NCBI GenBank assembly: GCA_900545785.1
Contig: URAA01000056.1
Span: forward strand, 1-9,114
Source of the DNA: an uncultured Dialister sp.
GTDB lineage: Bacteria > Bacillota > Negativicutes > Veillonellales > Dialisteraceae
Length of the DNA: 9,114 nt
Direction: 5' to 3'
Part shown: positions 6,319 to 9,114 of the stretch, piece by piece
How the letters are laid out: each line of letters opens with the position of its first letter
Position numbering within the stretch: the first letter of the stretch is position 1
Notes under the pieces: model-generated
Databases searched by the model: none
The model's input: the letters and a program-made list of their open reading frames with translations, nothing else
Told to the model about the DNA's origin: nothing
Translations under genes and position numbers: made by a program

Positions 6319-7387
6319 ATTGCAAATATTGTTTGTAAATTTCTTCTAATTCATCAGCCATCTTTTTCTTGGTGAAGTTCTCTTGTACATGCCGGATGCT
6401 TTCCTTAGAAAATCGGGCGAGAAGATCTCTGTCCCGGTCGAGAAGTTTTATCTTTTCGTAAAGTTCTTTTTCATTGTCCTTTTCTACGAGAAATCCTGTT
6501 TTGCCGTCTTCGATGACTTCCGGCGTTCCGCCGACGGAAAAAGCAATGCCCGGTTTCCCCATTGCCATGCCTTCTGCAAGAACGAGACCGAATGTTTCAA
6601 TTTTGGAGGGAAGGACGACGATGTCGGCAGCATTCAGCAAGTCATGGACGTCGGTTCTGTGGCCGAAACATAAAACTTTATCAGACAGACCGAGGGAGCG
6701 GATCTTTTCTTTTAATTCCGGGATACCATGTCCTTTTCCGATGATCATGACTTTCCAGTTTTCTCCGTATGTACTGAGTATTTGTAAAATATAGCGATGC
6801 CCTTTATGTTGTAAATTGTTTATACGGGAAACCATGGCAAGCACCAAAGTATCTTCGTCAAAACCATATTGCTTTCGCAAATCATTTCGCAAGACGGGAT
6901 TGGGACGGAAGATATCCGTATCGACCCCGTTGTACCGGACAATCAGATGATGGGGAGAGAAGCCTCTTCTTATGGAATCGGTTTTGACAAATTGACTGAC
7001 GCAGATGATCGTATCCAGTTCATCGATGATTTTTTCTTTTTCCGGTTCACCGAAAATACCGTGGGCGGTGTAGATGACGGGAATATTTATTTTCCGTTTT
7101 ACTTTGGCGGCAATGATGCCTGCAGCGCCGGAATTGGCATGAAGGAGATCGATTTTATATTTTTTTATGATCCGGAGAAGAAGGCAGACGGATAATAAGG
7201 GAAGCTGCCGTATGGGAAGAAAAAAAGTTTTGATGCCTTTTTTCTTGAGTTTGTCTGCCAATTGACCGCCTCCGGAAGGAAGAAAAATTTCATAGCCTCG
7301 TTTGTGCAATTCTTCCGCTGCGGTAAATACATAGGTTTCTGCTCCGCCGATATTCATCCGAGGAACGAGAAATAAAATTTTTTTCAT
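6317..7387 (-). CDS. Family 4 (GT-B, retaining) glycosyltransferase
   Basis: A 356-residue retaining glycosyltransferase of the large GT4 family that would extend LPS core, O-chain or a related surface glycan from a nucleotide sugar. The acceptor-domain start LVPRMNIGGAET (residues 7-18) has the GGAE loop, and YTAHG at 106-110 holds the conserved His109. In the C-terminal domain, Arg188 and Lys195 (SRINNLQHKGH) are the usual diphosphate contacts. The EX7E signature is Glu264 and Glu272 in ETFGLVLAE, followed by GKPGIAFSVGGTPEVI at 277-292. All these parts are intact and the length is normal. Sugar and linkage are not predictable. The gene appears to be a single transcription unit, with its own promoter and a terminator on each side. 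Its ribosome site is AAGGAG, 9 bp before the ATG. Confidence 0.91.
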   Translation of the reverse strand: MKKILFLVPRMNIGGAETYVFTAAEELHKRGYEIFLPSGGGQLADKLKKKGIKTFFLPIRQLPLLSVCLLLRIIKKYKIDLLHANSGAAGIIAAKVKRKINIPVIYTAHGIFGEPEKEKIIDELDTIICVSQFVKTDSIRRGFSPHHLIVRYNGVDTDIFRPNPVLRNDLRKQYGFDEDTLVLAMVSRINNLQHKGHRYILQILSTYGENWKVMIIGKGHGIPELKEKIRSLGLSDKVLCFGHRTDVHDLLNAADIVVLPSKIETFGLVLAEGMAMGKPGIAFSVGGTPEVIEDGKTGFLVEKDNEKELYEKIKLLDRDRDLLARFSKESIRHVQENFTKKKMADELEEIYKQYLQ

Positions 7388-7417
7388 GAAAAGAACTCCT
7401 TCTTTATGTTTAAGATG

Positions 7418-7426
7418 ATTATATCA
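7418..7426 (-). promoter_or_regulatory. Extended -10 promoter of the GT4 gene
   Basis: On the minus strand the bases read TGATATAAT, a perfect extended -10 element (TGn plus TATAAT), 30 bp upstream of the GT4 start codon. No convincing -35 hexamer lies 17 bp further up, where there is a T-rich run; this is usual for extended -10 promoters. It sits between the upstream terminator (7464-7496) and the gene, as expected for an independent transcript. Confidence 0.58.
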
Positions 7427-7463
7427 AAAAAAGAGATGCTAAAAAAAGAAACCGATATATTGC

Positions 7464-7496
7464 AAAAAAAAATCCCCGACGAATGTTTCGGGGGAT
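7464..7496 (-). terminator. Intrinsic terminator of the kinase-like gene
   Basis: Read on the minus strand: ATCCCCCGA, loop, TCGGGGAT, then a run of about eight T. The plus-strand arms are at 7472-7479 and 7488-7496, with one bulged G. It begins 3 bp after the stop codon of the kinase-like gene. Confidence 0.88.
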
Positions 7497-7499
7497 ATT

Positions 7500-8222
7500 T
7501 TATCTTTCTGCAAAGCGGGCGAATATTTTTCCTGCCGCATCAACATCTGTCCAATGAAAACGGCGTACATTTTTCGCAAGAATTCCTATGAAGTTATAGC
7601 GGTCAAGGAGTTGTTTTGACAGTTTGATGATGTCCGTTCCCGCCGTATCGGTGTACCCTTTCTGAACGGCGTCGATAAAAAGATTTTCGTCTTTATAGTT
7701 TTCTCTGTAGATTCCGTGGAGAAGCATCAGATAATCCTGTACTTTCCGGTCCTCCGCATTGCGGAAGTAAAATCGGTTTTGCCAGTCTAAAAAGGTGATT
7801 TGCCCGTTTTTATAGGTGATGTCCCGAAGCGCGGGACGGCCGTGAACGATTCCGCTTGTATGAAGTTCGGCAAGTCCTTTTCCCGCAAGTTCTAAAATAT
7901 GCAGTTTTTCTTCTTGAGAAATATGAGTACTTTCCACCCAGTCAGCCAGTATGGGACCGCCGTCTTCCGTTACGATATAGTCGGATGTGAGAACTTCCAA
8001 AGAGGGGACGAGGGAAGGCTGCACCTGTGCAGCAATGGAAAGTCGTGCCACTTCATAGTTAAATTCCTTTTCCGTCGAATATTTGACAAGCCGGCTTCTC
8101 CCGTTGCTTATCTTTCTTTTGATCCAATGGACGGAATGATTCCACGGAAAAGAAAGAATTCGCTTTTTCGGATTGTCCTTTATAACTGCTTCTGCAGCTT
8201 CTTTGATCTTTATGTTGTTCAT
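7500..8222 (-). CDS. Kinase-fold protein, probable LPS-core kinase-like (WaaP/RIO-type) member
   Basis: A 240-residue protein with a small protein-kinase-like fold. In order: a putative ATP-binding lysine in RLVKYS (Lys47), helix-C glutamates in EKEFNYEVARL (Glu53/Glu57), a hinge-like YIVTEDG (82-88), the catalytic-loop region LHTSGIVHGRPALRDI (120-135), and FLDWQN (144-149), where Asp146 matches the DFG aspartate. The catalytic loop is odd: the position after HG that usually holds Asp is Arg129, though an RD pair follows at 133-134. The fold and the LPS context suggest phosphorylation of a core heptose or Kdo, but a diverged protein kinase or pseudokinase is possible. I chose the ATG at 8220-8222 because a strong GGAAGGGGG site precedes it; an in-frame ATG 33 bp further upstream (8255) has no such site. 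It is a single-gene unit. Confidence 0.68.
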   Translation of the reverse strand: MNNIKIKEAAEAVIKDNPKKRILSFPWNHSVHWIKRKISNGRSRLVKYSTEKEFNYEVARLSIAAQVQPSLVPSLEVLTSDYIVTEDGGPILADWVESTHISQEEKLHILELAGKGLAELHTSGIVHGRPALRDITYKNGQITFLDWQNRFYFRNAEDRKVQDYLMLLHGIYRENYKDENLFIDAVQKGYTDTAGTDIIKLSKQLLDRYNFIGILAKNVRRFHWTDVDAAGKIFARFAER

Positions 8223-8226
8223 GATA

Positions 8227-8237
8227 TCCCCCTTCCT
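8227..8237 (-). promoter_or_regulatory. Ribosome binding site that decides the kinase-like start
   Basis: On the minus strand AGGAAGGGGGA lies 4 bp before the ATG at 8222. No purine-rich site precedes the upstream in-frame ATG at 8255, so the shorter 240-residue product is preferred. Confidence 0.7.
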
Positions 8238-8244
8238 CTTCTGA

Positions 8245-8261
8245 TTTATATTCATTTTATA
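8245..8261 (-). promoter_or_regulatory. Possible -10 elements for the kinase-like gene
   Basis: Two TATAAA hexamers lie on the minus strand (8256-8261 and 8245-8250). Weak TTTACT- and TTGTTT-like -35 candidates lie upstream, with imperfect spacing. If either is used, the 8255 ATG would fall at or very near the transcript start, which also favours the 8222 start. Confidence 0.35.
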
Positions 8262-8290
8262 GACTCGTAAACAAAAAGTAAAGTTTCAGT

Positions 8291-8314
8291 AAATAAAAAT
8301 CCCCCATATGGGGG
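8291..8314 (-). terminator. Probable terminator of the arsR-type gene, CCCCC-ATAT-GGGGG hairpin
   Basis: The perfect palindrome CCCCCATATGGGGG (8301-8314) is followed on the minus strand by ATTTTTATTT. It lies about 73 bp after the arsR stop codon. A second small hairpin, GGCAAA and TTTGCC (8317-8329), is just upstream of it in that transcript. Nothing coding is seen between the stop codon and the hairpins. Confidence 0.72.
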
Positions 8315-8387
8315 AAGGCAAATTTTGCCGATTGTCATATCATTTATCAAGTCCGGTAAAGGAGCAAAGGCAGTTTAAAAATTATTA

Positions 8388-8756
8388 TTAGTTGCCGAAC
8401 TCATCTTTTCCGTCAATTCTCGGATTTTCCGGTATCTTGCAATATTTGAGCTGCTCGCAGATACAGTTGTCTTTCAGTTTATAGAGTTCCGGAAGGAAGT
8501 CCATGATCTTTTCAAATGTATCGTCGTTGATGGAATATTTTGTCCAGAGTCCTTCCCTGTGAGCATTGACCACGCCGGCTTCGATGAGGATTTTCATATG
8601 ATAGCTCAGGGTGGACTGGGACAGGGTAAAGTTGGAAAGAATATCGCAAGCGGACATCTCTCGGCAAGAAAGCATATCTATGACATGAAGACGGGTTTCA
8701 TCGGATAATGCCTTAAAAATGGAAGAAAATTGTTTGTAACTCGGTTCAAAATTCAT
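8388..8756 (-). CDS. ArsR/SmtB-family winged-helix repressor with unusual cysteine pattern
   Basis: A 122-residue dimeric winged-helix transcription repressor. FKALSDETRLHVIDML (residues 14-29) is the family's first-helix signature, LSQSTLSYHMKILIEAGVV (45-63) the recognition helix, and AHREGLWTKYSI (65-76) the wing. The helix-3 sensor segment reads CREMSACDIL (31-40): the usual ELCVCD-type motif has become EMSACD, so its first Cys is Ser and only Cys37 remains, with Cys31 further upstream. The C-terminal tail adds Cys98, Cys100 and Cys106 (CICEQLKYC). Ligand sensing could use a mixture of these, for arsenite, another soft metal or a redox signal; the inducer is not known. No arsenic-resistance gene is next to it. 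The nearest gene is the flavodoxin-like one upstream on the same strand. AGAGGA is the ribosome site, and a repeat-rich likely operator lies 60-100 bp upstream. Confidence 0.86.
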   Translation of the reverse strand: MNFEPSYKQFSSIFKALSDETRLHVIDMLSCREMSACDILSNFTLSQSTLSYHMKILIEAGVVNAHREGLWTKYSINDDTFEKIMDFLPELYKLKDNCICEQLKYCKIPENPRIDGKDEFGN

Positions 8757-8814
8757 AAAATCCTCTTTTCTGTGTTACGCCGAAAGTGTACGTCTTGTTC
8801 TTTCAGCTTGATGA

Positions 8815-8858
8815 CATATTCGAAATCGAATTATTCAAAATCGATTTATTTGAATATG
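8815..8858. promoter_or_regulatory. Candidate ArsR operator: nested direct and inverted repeats
   Basis: Two adjacent 15-bp direct repeats (8818-8832 and 8833-8847) match at 13 of 15 positions, with core AAATCGA. The outer ends form an inverted repeat, CATATTC (8815-8821) with GAATATG (8852-8858). A perfect 10-bp palindrome, AAATCGATTT, lies at 8838-8847. AT-rich dyads with TTGAATAT-like ends are common for ArsR-family operators. The site is 59 bp upstream of the arsR start, so autoregulation is the simplest reading. Confidence 0.55.
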
Positions 8859-8970
8859 TGATATTGTATCCAATAGTAAAGAGATTGTCAAATAAAAATC
8901 ATTTATTTTGATTGCCAATTTTGCATAATAAAAGAATATTACGTCAAATAGGATATTAAGGAAAGGGAAA

Positions 8971-9024
8971 TAAAAAACCGCCCTCATCAAGTCAGATTTT
9001 TTAGCCCGACCGGAGAGGACGATT
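8971..9024 (-). terminator. Possible terminator of the flavodoxin-like gene
   Basis: On the minus strand, an imperfect stem formed by plus-strand CCGCCCTC (8978-8985) and GAGGACG (9015-9021) is followed by a run of T (plus-strand A at 8972-8977). The stem has a mismatch and a long loop, so the call is weak, but it is placed correctly, just past the stop codon at 9037. Confidence 0.42.
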
Positions 9025-9036
9025 CTATTTTATTGA

Positions 9037-9114
9037 TTAAAGTTTGGAAATCATTTCTTTCGCCCATTCTGCAGCTTTTCGAAAATCTTCTTCATTCGGA
9101 TGTTTTTCCGCTTC
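9037..9114 (-). CDS. C-terminal fragment, flavodoxin-like protein (cut by the window edge)
   Basis: The minus-strand frame from base 9114 encodes 25 residues (ending EWAKEMISKL) before a TAA at 9037-9039. The HPNEEDFRKAAEWAKEM pattern resembles the last helix of flavodoxins and related flavodoxin-fold proteins, which often end in a 'hPdeeDl..a..wak.l' helix. The fragment is too short for certainty; it could belong to another small redox protein. Being upstream of the arsR-type gene on the same strand, it may relate to redox or metal stress, but a probable terminator lies between them. Confidence 0.5.
   Translation of the reverse strand, partial: EAEKHPNEEDFRKAAEWAKEMISKL

Larger units (their letters stand above)
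8757..9036. other. Non-coding gap of 280 bp upstream of the arsR-type gene
   Basis: Apart from the arsR leader, the operator region and the terminator at the right, I see no convincing gene here on either strand. Bases 8880-8960 are strongly AT-rich, with an imperfect inverted repeat (CAAATAAA at 8889-8896 and a TTTATTTTG arm just after it). An unrecognised promoter or a small RNA is possible, but nothing marks one. Confidence 0.5.

Noticed and set aside
8223..8255. ATG at 8255 as the start of the kinase-like protein (251 residues)
   Set aside because: No Shine-Dalgarno sequence precedes it, it overlaps the likely promoter, and a very strong site precedes the ATG at 8222.
7899..8270. 123-residue plus-strand open frame over the kinase-like gene
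   Set aside because: It has no ribosome site and no domain, and it runs antisense to a gene with a clear start and terminator.
8301..8329. Paired palindromes as an operator or attachment site
   Set aside because: The G/C palindrome followed by a T-rich run on the minus strand, just past the arsR gene, is explained better as a terminator, and no integrase is present.
8860..8970. FNR/CRP-like dyad or a small RNA in the AT-rich gap
   Set aside because: TTGAT-like half-sites are present by base composition only; there is no proper spacing, promoter pair or terminator for a small RNA.

Overview
The window looks like chromosomal DNA from a diderm Firmicute of the class Negativicutes (a Dialister/Megasphaera/Veillonella-type organism; the genus is a guess). 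It is moderately AT-rich, with strong purine-rich Shine-Dalgarno sequences and a DUF2232-type membrane protein, as in Firmicutes. It also encodes enzymes that only make sense with a lipopolysaccharide (LPS) outer membrane: a family-9 heptosyltransferase, an EptA-type phosphoethanolamine transferase and a probable LPS-core kinase-like protein. No rRNA, tRNA, CRISPR array, insertion sequence or integrase was seen.

Layout. Bases 2-2083 (+) hold three overlapping genes: the 3' part of a phosphoethanolamine transferase, a UPF0213 GIY-YIG protein and a DUF2232 membrane protein. A GT2 glycosyltransferase (2115-3122, +) follows after 31 bp. A 14-bp tandem repeat and a near-perfect bidirectional terminator separate it from a convergent two-gene operon on the minus strand (5323-3289): a GT9 heptosyltransferase followed by a sialyltransferase-like GT-B enzyme. 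A short AT-rich divergent promoter region (5324-5427) also serves a membrane-anchored CE4 polysaccharide deacetylase (5428-6234, +). That gene converges on a GT4 glycosyltransferase (7387-6317, -). Two more single-gene minus-strand units follow: a kinase-fold protein (8222-7500) and an ArsR-type repressor (8756-8388). The C-terminal end of a flavodoxin-like protein (9114-9037, -) lies at the right edge.

How it fits together. Six or seven of the ten genes can be read as building or decorating surface glycans: heptose addition (GT9), outer-core extension (GT2, GT4), terminal capping (sialyltransferase-like), charge modification (phosphoethanolamine transferase, kinase-like protein) and deacetylation (CE4). 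They are split into several separately terminated units on both strands, so this is a patchwork surface-glycan locus and not one long operon. The most notable signal is an eight-G run inside the phosphoethanolamine transferase reading frame. Gain or loss of one G would truncate the protein, which fits a phase-variable LPS modification.

I saw no wholly new multi-gene defence or mobile system. The best leads are the G-tract switch, the sialyltransferase-like gene, the kinase-like protein with an altered catalytic loop, and the ArsR protein with a rearranged cysteine set and a repeat-rich operator region.
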